Positions 49,118 to 59,512 of a stretch of DNA of 64,000 nt are shown piece by piece. The stretch covers positions 2,692,501 to 2,756,500 of the forward strand of contig NC_053045.1 of assembly GCF_003473485.1 (NCBI RefSeq), written 5' to 3'. The notes beneath the pieces are model-generated. The model had not been told where the DNA came from. It made no database searches and worked only from the letters and a program-made list of their open reading frames with translations. The stretch comes from Medicago truncatula (taxonomy: Eukaryota; Streptophyta; Magnoliopsida; Fabales; Fabaceae). The position numbers and the translations under genes are program-made. Positions within the stretch are counted from its first letter, which is position 1. Each line of letters starts with the position of its first letter.

Positions 49118-49500
49118 AGCTCCGAAGGCAACACCATTGAAGCCGTGTGAAACTCAACTTGTTGTTGGAGGTTCAGGAATTGGATACACAAATAGCAGGA
49201 GGAAGCTCAAAGCAGCCCAAAAACTTGTAACTACAACAGAAATAGATTAAAATAAGTTAGAAATACAGGGGGCTATTGTTTTGTCCTGAGACCACAAAAT
49301 TGTCAATTTATTCATCAATTGAAAGACAAAGTCCCAGGATCCTGAGTTGAGTAAATAGACCATCAACAACATCAATTAAACTATGCATACCAAGATCACT
49401 TCTTCCTACAAATAATAAGCAAGGGGAGTAACAATCATGTGAGGAAGACCACAATTGAGAACTCCATCAGTGGTACAATCAATATAGAAAGCCAGCAAAT
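49118..49500 (-). pseudogene. Captured fragment: long-chain-base-1-phosphate phosphatase-like
   Basis: Minus-strand exon pieces read, 5' to 3': VLNCGLPHM (about 49425-49490, PAP2 GLPSSH region), DLGMHSLIDVVDGLF...LCLSIDE-stop-IDNFVVSGQN (49405-49278, the catalytic YLGMHS-x-D motif, with an internal stop and Tyr lost), and TSFWAALSFLLLFVYPIPEP with FNGVAFGAV (49230-49118). TTTGTAG and GTTGTAG acceptors and a GTAAG donor are kept, so the capture was from genomic DNA. The order and spacing match my memory of the plant LCB-phosphate phosphatase (At3g58490 type), an ER enzyme that dephosphorylates sphingoid bases. Catalytic residues are missing, so it cannot be functional. Confidence 0.72.
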
Positions 49501-50104
49501 ACATCTCAATCTTGCTTATAAACTTTGCACAATCACATGTATACATAGATAAATGACATGAGGAAATAGGCAACTTATGGTTTAGTAACTCATGTTATGT
49601 TGTTGTTACACAAGTACAAGCTAACAAGACTCTTGAGGTTTCCAAGTTGTAGAAGAATAGTTCCTTGAATGTTGTTTTTGTACAGCTCACTACATCCAAC
49701 AAAAAGAGAACCATGGTTAACACTAAAGAATAATAGAGACTAAATTGATGGGTATGCATAAATAAATAACTAAAACCTTACTTCTGAATTTCTAGTGAAC
49801 TTAAAGTTAAAATTCCATGAAACAATGTTGAGGCTAGATAAACAAAATGAAAAAAAAAATGTAATTTTGAGAGAGTAATATTAATGAGTTTAACATAATT
49901 CAAACATAATGTCAAGGTTTTGAATTTTGAAGTCACCCTCTAAAATTAAGAGCCTTACCTAACTAACTACTACTTGCAGGTTAATCCAAAGAACAATAAA
50001 AAAACAACTACTGTGTATATATTAGAGTCAAAACTGAAGTATAAATTGATGTAGTGCACTAGTTTACTATTCCATTCCTCACATAAAAAATCACTATTTT
50101 ATCT

Positions 50105-50830
50105 ACATAGCTTGTCAAAGAAAGCAATTGCCTAGACTATTGTCTCGCATAATAAAGAACATACATGAGAAAAAATTTAACAAATAAAAAGACACTTATC
50201 AAAGAAAGCAATTGCCTAGAATAGTGTCTAGCTTGTAAATATTCTCTAACATCAACCAGGTACATATTCACTAACTCAATAAAAATAAAAATTGAGCATA
50301 ATTAAACCATCCTAAAAAGGCTCTTAAACTAGATGAATTAAAGAGATTGCAAAATAAAATAATCCAATATCAAAAGCACAGGAAAAAGGAGGTCCACAAG
50401 TACAGAAAAACTTAGAAAGCATTGCCTATCAAAGAAAGCTACCACAATGACCAATTGAATCACAAACTGAAAGCAATTTAACAAAAAAAAAAAAGGCATT
50501 GATCAAAATAATGCAATTGCAAGTATGAAGAACTTCCGGTCGCAAGCAAGAACTAACAATAGCTAGCACTTCGAATTTATGCAGATTGGATATCTAGCTT
50601 GTGAATTCTAGACCTGAAGGTGCATTACTACTAGCACTTCAACTTTGGATGATATTATATAGTTCACAAATCCAATTTAAAACTATTATAACCAGACTAA
50701 AACAAAATTATACAGAATAGCCAAGAATCAAGTTGAAATAACAGTAGAAGCACATATTCTAAATAACATCAACTAGGTACTTATAGTAACTATTAATCTA
50801 ATAATAAAAATTAAAAATAAGCATAATTAA
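50105..50830. repeat. Diverged direct repeats inside the CACTA element
   Basis: TCAAAGAAAGCAATTGCCTAG occurs at 50116 and 50199, and a block (AACATCAAC(C/T)AGGTAC...GCATAATTAAACCATCCTAA) occurs at about 50250-50320 and 50765-50845. These are internal duplications of non-coding sequence between the two captured genes. Confidence 0.7.
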
Positions 50831-51173
50831 ACCATCCTAAAAAAGGCTATTTTAATGTTTACAAAATCATTTCATCAAACAAAAAGGAGGCAAAAACAAA
50901 ACCACTGCTTTTAAAAACAGTACCCCTATATAAGAACCAGGAAAGAATCAAACCCCACAATCTCATTGATGTAAAAAGCTTGCACTGACTTTCAGTGAAC
51001 GACATGATTATTAGACTAATAAGATTCCCAACAAAGATACCCCATAAAGAATATGCATACAATTCAGGAAAACCATGGACAGAAAGTACTACAAATCCTC
51101 AATTCAGTATCACATTGAGGAACAAAACAGATATATAAACACAATGCTCGGAGGTTCAGAAAAGGCTGCTTAC

Positions 51174-51709
51174 CTGTACACGTCTCTTGTTCGCTCAATA
51201 TCTCCAACATTAAGTTCTTCATAAAGTGCATAACTAATCCAAAGTTACACATGGACAAATAATAAATACCACAAGAAAATGCAAAATCACTAAATAATAA
51301 ATAAACAAACAGCTACCAAAACAAAATTCAAATCAAACATACCACAGATAAATATAGTGCTGCCAGTATCGATTCTCATCGGCTAGAGGAACATTAGCTA
51401 TAGCTCTCTCATAAACCTCCATAGTTCTTTCCTTATTCCCGACACTCTCTTTCCATCTTATATAATCAAACCATAATCATAATTCAACAGATTTTTCCTC
51501 ACTTCATCTTCATATTGAAACCTTCTCTTCCCAACAATAGCATCCTCAATCCCTTCCCTATCACCATACTGTTTCTCAAATGCCACAAATTTCCCATACA
51601 AATCCTCAGCCCTCCCCTTCGGAATATAATCAATTGGAAATTTATAAATACACATCGCACACTCTGCCTCATTACACCTTTCCACAAAGTCCATAAAGTA
51701 AGAACTAAC
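51174..51709 (-). pseudogene. Captured fragment: Crooked-neck-like pre-mRNA splicing factor
   Basis: Exon 51709-51343 encodes HAT-repeat sequence. It reads FVERCNEAECAMCIYKF, IPKGRAEDLYGKFVAFEKQY, GDREGIEDAIVGKRRFQYED and then, after a one-base frame change, ESVGNKERTMEVYERAIANV and ENRYWQHYIYLW. It is followed by a GTATG donor. A second exon (about 51242-51174) reads SYALYEELNVGDIERTRDVY and ends at GTAAGC. Acceptor TTTGTAG precedes the first exon. This is a short internal portion of the roughly 700-aa Crooked neck/CLF1 protein of the NineTeen complex, whose HAT repeats scaffold the spliceosome. The retained intron shows DNA-level capture. It is non-functional as a protein, but homology to the parent is high enough to make regulatory RNA possible. 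Confidence 0.88.
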
Positions 51710-52480
51710 CTACAAATCAAAAAACGAAAACCCTATCAGATCAAACAAATAAAAAAATAAAAAAATCCACATAAATAAAAATAAAATAAAATGCAATTTA
51801 GGTTTAGATATGAGAATGAAGAGTGAAAATTGTTCATCACATATAACGAAAACGTATATCTAGATCTAGATCTAGAACGAAAACCAAAAACTGATGAAGA
51901 TCTTGATCTAGATCTTCTGTTTCCTCTTCAATAGGAATTGATTCGAGTAGATTTGAAAAGTAATTAGGGTTCAAAATTGTTTACCTCTTTAGATTTGTAA
52001 TCCACCATTGATGAGAATGTGTAAAGAACAACATGAGTGATGGCGAGAACGACTACGGGAGAAGACGAAGAGAGCTGAGAGATTAGGGTTGAGTGATTGA
52101 AGCTTTGTTTTGTTAAAAAACGTGAAAACTAGAAGCTTTAGAAAAGAACATTCAAGTTTTGTAAATCTGAGTGTGTTTTCTCGTATCTATCACCAGCACC
52201 TATGTGAAAATTTCACTAATATTACCAAATTACCACCGCATATATTTTCCCTCATGCATTAGTTCCACTGATGTCAAAACTCTTTAGCATTTATTTTTCC
52301 CTTCAGTCATTTCCTCAACTGATGGGAACAACTTCATCAAAGTTCGCTAAAATTTCAAAATTGCCACCGCGTGTCTTTTCCCTTCAGGTATTTGTGAAAA
52401 CCCTGATGTCAAATGTATATTTTCTAGTAGTGATAGTTTTGTTTTGCTTATAAATGTGATGGGAGGGAGTATTATAATTA

Positions 52481-53680
52481 ATTGAAAATTGTGAATTGAG
52501 TTTGGAGTCTTATAAAAATTGATAACTATCAAAGTTGGGTTGGCATCTGCCAAGTCAAGACAATTTTGGGAGGAAGATTAGCTCAAATATAATCTAATCA
52601 TTAGCTTAACCTAATTGTATACGGAATTATAGGCTAACCCTCGTATATACGTATCTTATTGGTTGATCCCATTAATTAGGAAATCCATCTGTACCTATAT
52701 TATTTTTGGCATGTTATTATATTGTCTTTCTTGGCATGTTATATTGGGACATGCTGGGGAAATTTGTTGCTATGACAAATACTCTTGCCCCCAAAAAACG
52801 AGTTTAAACCGTAAAAAATAAGTTTAAATGAATTACAAAATTTAAATAAAAAAGTACACAAAAATTTGGAATTTTCATATTTTAATTTGAAATATTTGTT
52901 ATTTTAGATATAAACTAGCGTTCAGACATTTTTTAGATTACGCTAATGTGTTTAAATTACAAACATTAATATTTGTAAACTTTATATTTTGATTAAAGTT
53001 ATTTTCTTGAATAGAATAGTGTATAAATATTTTACACTTTTATATTGCAACAAACTATACTTATCTTTTTCAATGATGTAAATAATATAACAAATATAAT
53101 ATAAATTCTTACATTTTTAATGACACTGACAATATAGCATCCTTATAGGCAATTTTATTTCAGGGTATAATTGAAATTATGTTTACAATGTTATCGATTT
53201 CAAATTATAACAACATGCTTATCTTTTTAAACTACGCAATAATATAACAAATATCATATAAAATTTTATCTTTTTCAACAACATCTACAATATTGGATTA
53301 TTATACGAAAATTTGTTTAAAGGTATATAATTGGAATAATAAATAATCTAAACCAAAATCTCCTATTTTCTTTTATGCATTGTTATATATTTAAACTCGA
53401 ATTCACTCAAACAATTCAGCTTTTAAATATAACCAAAATTTGTTTAAAGGTATATAAGCCTTTACTTTGTACCAAGATCAAAATTCTCATTAACCCTTCA
53501 AACAAATTGTTGACTATAACTCATATATGCAAAGAAGGACATGGGCAGAGGAGGAGCCAAACTACGGAGTGTTGAGAAATAAAACTGTGAACTTTTGTTT
53601 GTCACATAAATAAAACGGAACTATGTATAAATATATATTGGTTCAAAGATATCTTTGTAAATTAAACTGAAATGCTATAT
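52481..53680. other. Intergenic, no gene seen
   Basis: AT-rich, with repeated TAACAAATAT(A/C)AT and GGTATATAA motifs (53085, 53245, 53320, 53447). No supported frame. Confidence 0.5.
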
Positions 53681-53681
53681 A

Positions 53682-53913
53682 TATTGGTTGTCGCACTGTA
53701 AACCTTAATTCATCATAAAAATAAAAACGGAATTATAGTTGCTCTATACTCATAGATATAGATACCATTAACCAAATTATATTAACACAAAGATCGATAT
53801 TGGCTGTCGCACTGTAAACCTTAATTCATCACAAAAATAAAAACGAAATTATAGTTGCTCCATAGTCACGGGATAAACACCATTAACCAAAAGGTGTTAA
53901 GAAAGATCGATCG
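53682..53913. repeat. 116-bp tandem duplication
   Basis: TATTGG(T/C)TGTCGCACTGTA begins two copies at 53682 and 53798. The copies share AACCTTAATTCATCA and ACCATTAACCAAA blocks and are about 85-90% alike by eye. The repeat lies downstream of the MASS-like gene. Confidence 0.85.
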
Positions 53914-54223
53914 AGTTTATTGTATTTTATTTTCGATTCTATAATTTTATGTTACTATTGATGTTTAAACACAACTATTATTATGCACATAATAATTACA
54001 AGCCAACAATTAATCCAAACACAATATATATAAAAAAAAAAAGCTATAAACTGAGACACAAAAGAGCAAAAGTAAAAACAGAGAGCTAAAATTCACAACT
54101 CTGTTATTTATTCTTCTTCTTATGAACTCAACTCAAAAAAACTCACCCTACTCACCGGAATATCCCTTTTCCGGCCACCGGAAAACACTCACTATGATTC
54201 AATTCAACAACAAGCTACCATAC

Positions 54224-54544
54224 CTACCTCGACCGACGTTTACCGGGCTTTGATCGTTGACCCTTTTTCCCAAAAGGACTACAGAATCCACACGCGGAGA
54301 CCTTTGGAGACGGTGGTTCGATCGCTGGTGAAACTTTTCCGGTACGGTATCCTCTTCCAGCACCGGTGGAATGGCTTCTTTGTACGGTGGTTTTCACACG
54401 AAGCTCTTTGGAATTATTAGTAGTATTATCTTCTTCTTCTTGCTTGAGTTTGTTTAATTCTCCTGATAAGAATCTGTCATCCCAAACAAGACCAGATGAA
54501 CCTGATCTTCTGAATGATACTTCAGATCTTGGTAGACCAGCCAT
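54224..54544 (-). CDS. MASS-like protein (MAPK-substrate family, 106 aa)
   Basis: Intronless gene. The protein starts MAGLPRSEVSFRRSGSSGLV, then WDDRFLSGEL, a hydrophilic middle with Thr/Asn (EEEDNTTNNSKE), RSHSTGAGRGYRTGKV and the conserved end EPPSPKVSACGFCSPFGKK, finishing with a basic tail. This matches plant proteins of the At1g15400/At1g80180 type, named MASS (MAPK substrates in the stomatal lineage). The SP sites (PPSP, CSPF) and upstream basic residues fit proline-directed kinase phosphorylation and docking. It has no domain of known enzymatic function and no signal peptide. It is next in order after PDF1A, as in Arabidopsis. A TATATAAATATATATATAG-type region at 54589-54611 serves as the TATA zone. 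The gene looks intact. Confidence 0.88.
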   Translation of the reverse strand: MAGLPRSEVSFRRSGSSGLVWDDRFLSGELNKLKQEEEDNTTNNSKELRVKTTVQRSHSTGAGRGYRTGKVSPAIEPPSPKVSACGFCSPFGKKGQRSKPGKRRSR

Positions 54545-54545
54545 G

Positions 54546-54612
54546 ATGTTCTCTCTCTCTCTAACTTGCTTTGTTTCTTCCTCTCTCTCTATATATAAAT
54601 ATATATATAGAG
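54546..54612 (-). promoter_or_regulatory. CT-rich leader and TATA zone of the MASS-like gene
   Basis: On the plus strand this is TCTCTCTCTC followed by CTCTCTATATATAAATATAT, giving a GA-rich leader and a TATA box 45-65 bp upstream of the ATG on the minus strand. Confidence 0.5.
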
Positions 54613-55038
54613 GTATGTAGATGTTTCTAGGGTTAATCTGAGTTTGTTATGTTTGACGTGAATTAACGAGTGTTTGTTGTATCGAATATATATGGTAGAT
54701 AAATAGATAGATATAACTCTAAACAAACAACAGTTCTAGCGAATATAGAGTTTAGTTTCTATGTCTATCGTATATATAGATAAATAAATTAATATAGATA
54801 TATAACCCTATGTATATGTGTGAACAATAACATATAATCAACACGTTTTATGGACATTTAATTTTCATTATATATTAGACACGTGGTTAAGTCAATTAAG
54901 CATAGATTAATTTATTTTTCTTGGTAAATTAATGTATTTCCATGCACATAACTGAATTTTATTTAAGGGATTGACTTTTTTCGATAAATATTTTTCATAC
55001 CATTTGTCATTTTGAACCATATTTTTAAGATACTTAAA

Positions 55039-55480
55039 AATATTCGGTTTTGGTTGGGGATATCTTCAGTTAAGCCTTATCGAATGTCAGAGCATTTTTA
55101 TCAGGCAGTTTGTTTACTCTCTTGGTGGCTCGTGCACTCGTTGATCTTTTATGCAACTGATTTGGTTATGTTGTGTGTGAGTTATGTGGAATGAAAGAAA
55201 TAGTAGGGTCTTCGAAAATACAGAGAATACCATCCATCATTTGATAGAGAAAGTCAAATTACACTCTTTTTGCTGGATGAAGACGTTAATATTTCTATTC
55301 GGCCTAATTTTGGTATGTGGTGGTCAAGCCCTTTTGTTTGTTTCGGCGTTGGCTAACTATTTTTTTCTTTTTTTCTTTGACCTTGTAACTGTGTACTTCT
55401 AAGTGTTCTCTAAGCACACCTTGTGCTTGAGAATTCTCTTGCGTTTTTAATATATTCCATTTTTTATTGTTAAAAAAAAA
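55039..55480 (+). mobile_element. 5'-truncated L1-type LINE with target duplication
   Basis: Plus-strand frames carry MWNERNSRVFENTE and HLIEKVKLHSFCWMK, the C-terminal end of plant L1 polyproteins. A 3' UTR (CCTTGTAACTGTGTACTTC...) and an A run follow. Perfect 12-bp duplications AAGATACTTAAA at 55027-55038 and 55481-55492 define the insertion. It is 442 bp long with internal stops. Confidence 0.88.
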
Positions 55481-55492
55481 AAGATACTTAAA

Positions 55493-55955
55493 CATCTATC
55501 AATTGTGTTCACATTATGTTGGTTAACTTATAATTAATTTAGACCACATTTAAAATTATCGAATTATAGTTAATTAATCATATAGTTGATTGTACCTCAA
55601 CTTGTTTGAACTAAAATTTAAAGAGCTCAAGGACATGATTCAAGTCGAATCAATTAATTTATCAATATTTGTCATTAAAAATTGAATTAATAATCTACAT
55701 AACTAAATTAATTATATTTTTAAATGTGATTAATCAAATATCGCAAAAGTGTATAAAAGAAATAGTGTCTCAATATCTTTAGTGTATAAGATATAGATGT
55801 GAAAATGATGCATGGTATTAGTAGAAAACAGAAGAGAAAGTTAGTTGGCGGGTGAAATAAACAAAGAGGAGTGGTTAATGTCTAATAGGAAATGGTCATA
55901 CATACATACGAAAGGCGATACAGTCGATATAAATCATCTTGGGGTTTTTATTTTA
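55493..55955. other. Intergenic, no gene seen
   Basis: AT-rich spacer without recognisable structure. Confidence 0.5.
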
Positions 55956-56205
55956 GGTTTAATTAAGTTTTTAATCCCAACACAATAAAATCACTTTTTT
56001 TTAGTTCCAGTAACTTTTTTCTTAAGCATTTTAGAGATAAAAAATATTGATGGAAATTTTTGACAGGGATTAAAAATGTTAATGGAAAAATTTTATAGGG
56101 ATGAAAAATTTTATAGGATTAAAAAGTGTGGTTTTATTTTATAGGGACTAAAAACAAAATTCTAAATATTTACATGGATCATTTACTTAATTAACCATTT
56201 ATTTT
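55956..56205. mobile_element. Probable MITE with AATTAAGT termini
   Basis: Left AGGTTTAATTAAGTTTTTAA and inverted right ATGGTTAATTAAGTAAATGA, with AGTCCC(T/A)ATAAAAT-like internal repeats in both halves (AAAATTTTATAGGGATG, TTTATAGGGACTAAAAAC). This matches a common legume repeat type, but the borders are approximate. Confidence 0.5.
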
Positions 56206-56296
56206 ATAATGTTTTCCATTTCTAGACTTTTCTTTTGGTCGCATATGGCTTGTTTTTTAATATACTGATAATATCATGGTCCATGGAGTGTAAGGG

Positions 56297-56520
56297 TTTT
56301 TTTTTTTTTTTTTTTATGGTTTTTTTTTACAGTTTTGGGAATGAATTTATCATCATATTCATATACTCCGAGAGACACCTGCCTCGCGAATAAATTTTCC
56401 TAGTTGAACATTTGTCTCGAGGATGGACCTAGCCATCTTGCGGTTGAGGCAGAAATGAAACAACAATTGTCACTTGCCTCGCATCTGCTCCGCCTCATGG
56501 GGGGGGGGGGGGGGGGGGCA
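56297..56520. repeat. Homopolymer-rich stretch with an ~18-bp poly(G) run
   Basis: T18-type runs near 56298 and 56323 and an uninterrupted G run at about 56500-56518, framed by GCCTC-containing units (CTGCCTCGCG, TTGCCTCGCATC, CCGCCTCAT, GAGGCC). The GAGGC/GCCTC units may belong to a degraded GC-richer repeat. Confidence 0.8.
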
Positions 56521-57505
56521 GAGGCCTACTAAAAAATTTAAATTTTTCAACTATCTCTTTTATACGCGTGATGAGATTTTAAGTCACACTTAGCACATTA
56601 TATATGAATCATTTGTGCTGATATAACAAATGAGAAGGTTAAACAACTTTTAAAGAACTACACCCCTTCCGTCTCAATCATTTCTTAGGGCATTCAAAGC
56701 GGTATTAGTGTATCATGTACGTATATTAATAGTATAGTATTGGTAGTATTATTGATATAACAAATTTCAGACTTAGAATAAAGTCAAATGACACAGCATA
56801 CCAAATGAAACAAACAAGGCATCGATTGTTAATATAAGCACTTTGTTTGGTCCACAAACATATAAGAAAATGGCATGTGTAGTTAATCATGTTTTTTAAA
56901 ATTTGGTAAAGCACAATATGATGAAGACAGGAGAAGTGAAAGAATAAATGGTGAACCAACTTTGTCTTTTTGGTACAATTTGTGAACCAACATTAATCAT
57001 TTAAGATAGAAAATTGAATTGTGCTTTGAAGACTTCTTAATTTTGTTATTATATACCATTTTTTATTGTTAAAATAAAATAAAATTGAATTGTGTAAAAA
57101 CATATAGAAAATTGAATTAACTAACAATAAAAAATTGTCATTGTCTTGATTATCATTATCACATCATCAACATAATAAAAGTTTGCTCAATTTTTAATTG
57201 GTTTCCGTAGGCCGTAAAAGTTGACATAATATGTATGGAACATTCAAAAATGGCCCCCAAGACCAATATGTATTTTAAGGAATTCAACTTTTATTGACTA
57301 GTAATTAATTTACTTTGGATAAAGAACGTAATATAATTATAGTTGATCAATAAATTGATTATAAATATTATATAGAAATATAAATTTATATTAAATCTTA
57401 GATGCATATGGGATGAAATATCATCCTCTATTTTCTTTTCAATTAACTACTCCTGGACCAGCTGCACCTAGGGAGAAAAAAAAAATTATTCTTCTCATTT
57501 ATAAA
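56521..57505. other. Intergenic, MITE-end scraps
   Basis: CCCCTTCCGTCTCAATCATTT at 56664 is a lone Stowaway-like end without a partner. No gene. Confidence 0.5.
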
Positions 57506-57524
57506 ATTGTTCAGTGCCTTTTAT

Positions 57525-57720
57525 CAACGGCAATAACTGCCGTTCAACATTTTTTAGCAATAGTTAAATTATCAATGATACTGTAACAAAAAAAAAAACT
57601 ATCAATGATACTTTTAAAATCGATTCAATCATTTTTTAAATCGGTTCAACTGATCTTAAAAGTTTCAGCGGCAGGGAACTACCGTTGAAAAATGCCGAGC
57701 GGCAATTAACTCTCGCTGAT
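57525..57720. repeat. Second site of the CGGCA(G)TTAACTGCCG-type repeat
   Basis: Left ATCAACGGCAATAACTGCCG and right AGCGGCAGGGAACTACCGTTG with GAGCGGCAATTAACTCTCGC are diverged forms of the palindrome at 20897-21593. Here they frame about 150 bp, including a CTATCAATGATACT duplication. Confidence 0.55.
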
Positions 57721-58310
57721 ATAAGGGAATGAGCAATTTCATAAGTGAGAAAAGTATTTTTCAAAAGAGAAAGTTCCTAAGAGGCCCTCATGCGTAAAGA
57801 ACTTAAGGCCCGATATGGTTAAAGGACTAGATAATTGTTTAATAGACACTTCAAAGTTGCTCATTTAGTTGAAAATCGTCGGTCGAGAGTTACGTTCGAT
57901 CAAATTTTACACACAAAATTCGATCTAGAATGAAATTAAGATGCTTGTTAAACAACTTTCAAAGAACTACCCCATCCGTCTTAAATTATATATCATTTTA
58001 GCAAAATATATTGGTCTCAAATTATATGTCATTTACAATATCAATAAAATACTTAAATTTTTTCTTCAACCCTTAATTTGGAGTTACTTCTACTTCCACT
58101 CAAAAGGATCTAGCTGATATTTACTCTCACAAATCACATGTCACAACTCACAACTAGGAAAACAAAACAATGCCAATCAAATAACATATAATTTCAAGTT
58201 TGAACATCTTATAAGCAAGGCCACAACAAAGAAAAAAAATATTAACTTCAAGAAAGTGAAAATATTCAATCTGGCCATCAACATTTTCTGCAACACATAA
58301 TCACTAGTAA
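57721..58310. other. Intergenic with Stowaway half-sites
   Basis: CCCATCCGTCTTAAATTATAT (57971) and GGTCTCAAATTATATGTC (58013) look like two same-direction ends of Stowaway/Tourist-like elements. The right portion is the probable 3' UTR of the lipid transfer gene. Confidence 0.45.
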
Positions 58311-58314
58311 GTCT

Positions 58315-59442
58315 TTAGGTTGACACCGATAACATGTGTATAATAGTTAACACAGCTGAAATTATCATGACCAGCCAGGACACATTCATCAACTTGGTTG
58401 CTGAGTTGTTATCTGAGTTCTTGGAGCCAGGGGAATCTGAAATAACACATTACATAATTATTTTAAAATAATTTAATTTCCCCAAGAAAAAAATTACAAA
58501 TAGTATAATAGGTAGAGTTTGACGTAAACAAATGGAGAATTTCAAATTTAAACTTCGATCACTGCATATATTGCATTGTCATTATCAACTAAACTATGTA
58601 TACGTGAATAAAAAAAGTCTATTTATTGTAAAAAGACTATGTCTTAACTATTATTTTAATTTTAACATAATAGACCAGCGGCATAAAATAAATTACACAT
58701 GCATTTAATTATATATTATGGTAATTTTACTTTATGAAATTAGACATCGACTAGATAAGGAGATGATCAGACATCATTATTTTTTAAATTCACCACTCAT
58801 AATATTTTCTACTAAGATGTGAAATAATTAGGGAAATTTTATTAAAAAGTTCATTAATACAGTTAAAACTTAAAAAAAAAAAAAAAAAAAATAGGGATAG
58901 AAAACATAGTAAGTTAACAAAAATTGGACTAAAGGAAGGAAGAAGCTTGCTTTTTTGACATTCATTGTTTCCTAGAAACACATGGAATGACCTGAAATCC
59001 ATCGGTAGTTAACTACGTCGTTTTCCAGTTATAAGCCATACCACTAAAATGTTTTTGATCATTTCCATGTGTTTCTAGGAAATAATGGATGTCAAAAAGC
59101 AATCCTAAGGAAGGAAAGCATACTTGAGAGGCATGACAATGGATTAACATGCTGACCACATCTCCCTGGCAAACTCTGAGCATCACTAATATTAATGCCA
59201 GCTTTCTCAGCTTGTCTTGTGCCTTTATTACTTACCAAGCTACATAAGCATGTTGCATCCGATTCAATCATAGATTTCAGTGGATCACAACAGCTATCAG
59301 GTGGATTTTTAGTCCCACTAAGGTAGTTTAAGCAAGGTGCTAGCTTGTTTAAACAAGAGCTATCTTGAGCATTTCCTTTTGAGACCAATGTTACCAATGC
59401 AATAAATGCAATTAAGCAAAGTGGTCTTAATTTTGTTTCCAT
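58315..59442 (-). CDS. GPI-anchored non-specific lipid transfer protein (two exons, 146 aa)
   Basis: Exon 1 is 59442-59124 and exon 2 is 58436-58315 (stop TAA), 441 bp with GT-AG borders. If the intron is not spliced, the frame ends soon after the donor at 59092. The signal peptide is METKLRPLCLIAFIALVTLV (cleavage probably after SKGNA). The eight-cysteine LTP motif is complete: C, C, CC, CLC, C, C (SSCLNKLAPC, PDSCC, ATCLC, LPGRC, NPLSC). Exon 2 gives a Ser/Asn-rich linker (SPGSKNSDNNSATK) and a hydrophobic end (LVMIISAVLTIIHMLSV), a typical GPI-attachment signal. So it is an LTPG/xylogen-like protein on the outer plasma membrane, possibly in cuticle or wall lipid transport. A TATA box (TATAAATAGC, near 59502-59511) lies about 60-70 bp upstream. 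The 687-bp intron carries a long hairpin (58947-59102). Confidence 0.9.
58947..59102 (-). repeat. 46-bp inverted repeat in the LTPG intron
   Basis: Arms 58947-58992 and 59056-59102 share TTTCCTAGAAACACATGG exactly and TTTTTGACAT(T/C)CATT nearly so, with about three mismatches and two single-base gaps. The loop is about 63 nt. The right arm ends about 20 nt from the 5' splice donor. It could be a small MITE or an intronic hairpin RNA precursor. Confidence 0.8.
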
Positions 59443-59499
59443 CTTTGTGATTAATAATTGTTTGTAGTCTAGCTATGTCCTTTTTGTGGCATTATGAAT

Positions 59500-59512
59500 A
59501 TGCTATTTATAT
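59500..59512 (-). promoter_or_regulatory. TATA box of the LTPG gene
   Basis: Minus-strand TATAAATAGCATA, about 60 bp upstream of the start codon. Confidence 0.65.

Larger units (their letters stand above)
48025..52432. mobile_element. 4.4-kb non-autonomous CACTA (Pack-CACTA) element
   Basis: Termini CACTACTACAGAAATGACAT and (inverted) CACTACTAGAAAATATACAT are flanked by ATA on both sides (48022-48024, 52433-52435). This gives the 3-bp target duplication and CACTA ends that define En/Spm-type elements. The left 250 bp hold many CACATCGG/CCGATGTG repeats in both orientations, typical transposase-binding subterminal arrays. The right end has weaker CTGATG(T/G) repeats at 52268, 52319 and 52402. 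There is no transposase frame, so it depends on an autonomous partner. The interior carries intron-bearing fragments of two host genes, both on the minus strand (49118-49500 and 51174-51709). The length is typical of non-autonomous gene-carrying CACTAs. Confidence 0.92.
47940..52480. mobile_element. Old Stowaway relic that received the CACTA element
   Basis: The left flank (TAATGTATTTGATCTATAATG...AATTTAAAAAGTAATA) and right flank (GCTTATAAATGTGATGGGAG, then GGAGTA) of the CACTA element join into the right part of a Stowaway MITE like 36659-36805. Its left terminus is no longer clear. The span given includes the insertion. Confidence 0.6.

Noticed and set aside
59150-59420. Nodule-specific cysteine-rich (NCR) peptide, expected in this type of legume
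   Set aside because: The cysteine spacing is the eight-Cys lipid transfer motif. No NCR signal peptide plus 4/6-Cys pattern was found anywhere in the window.
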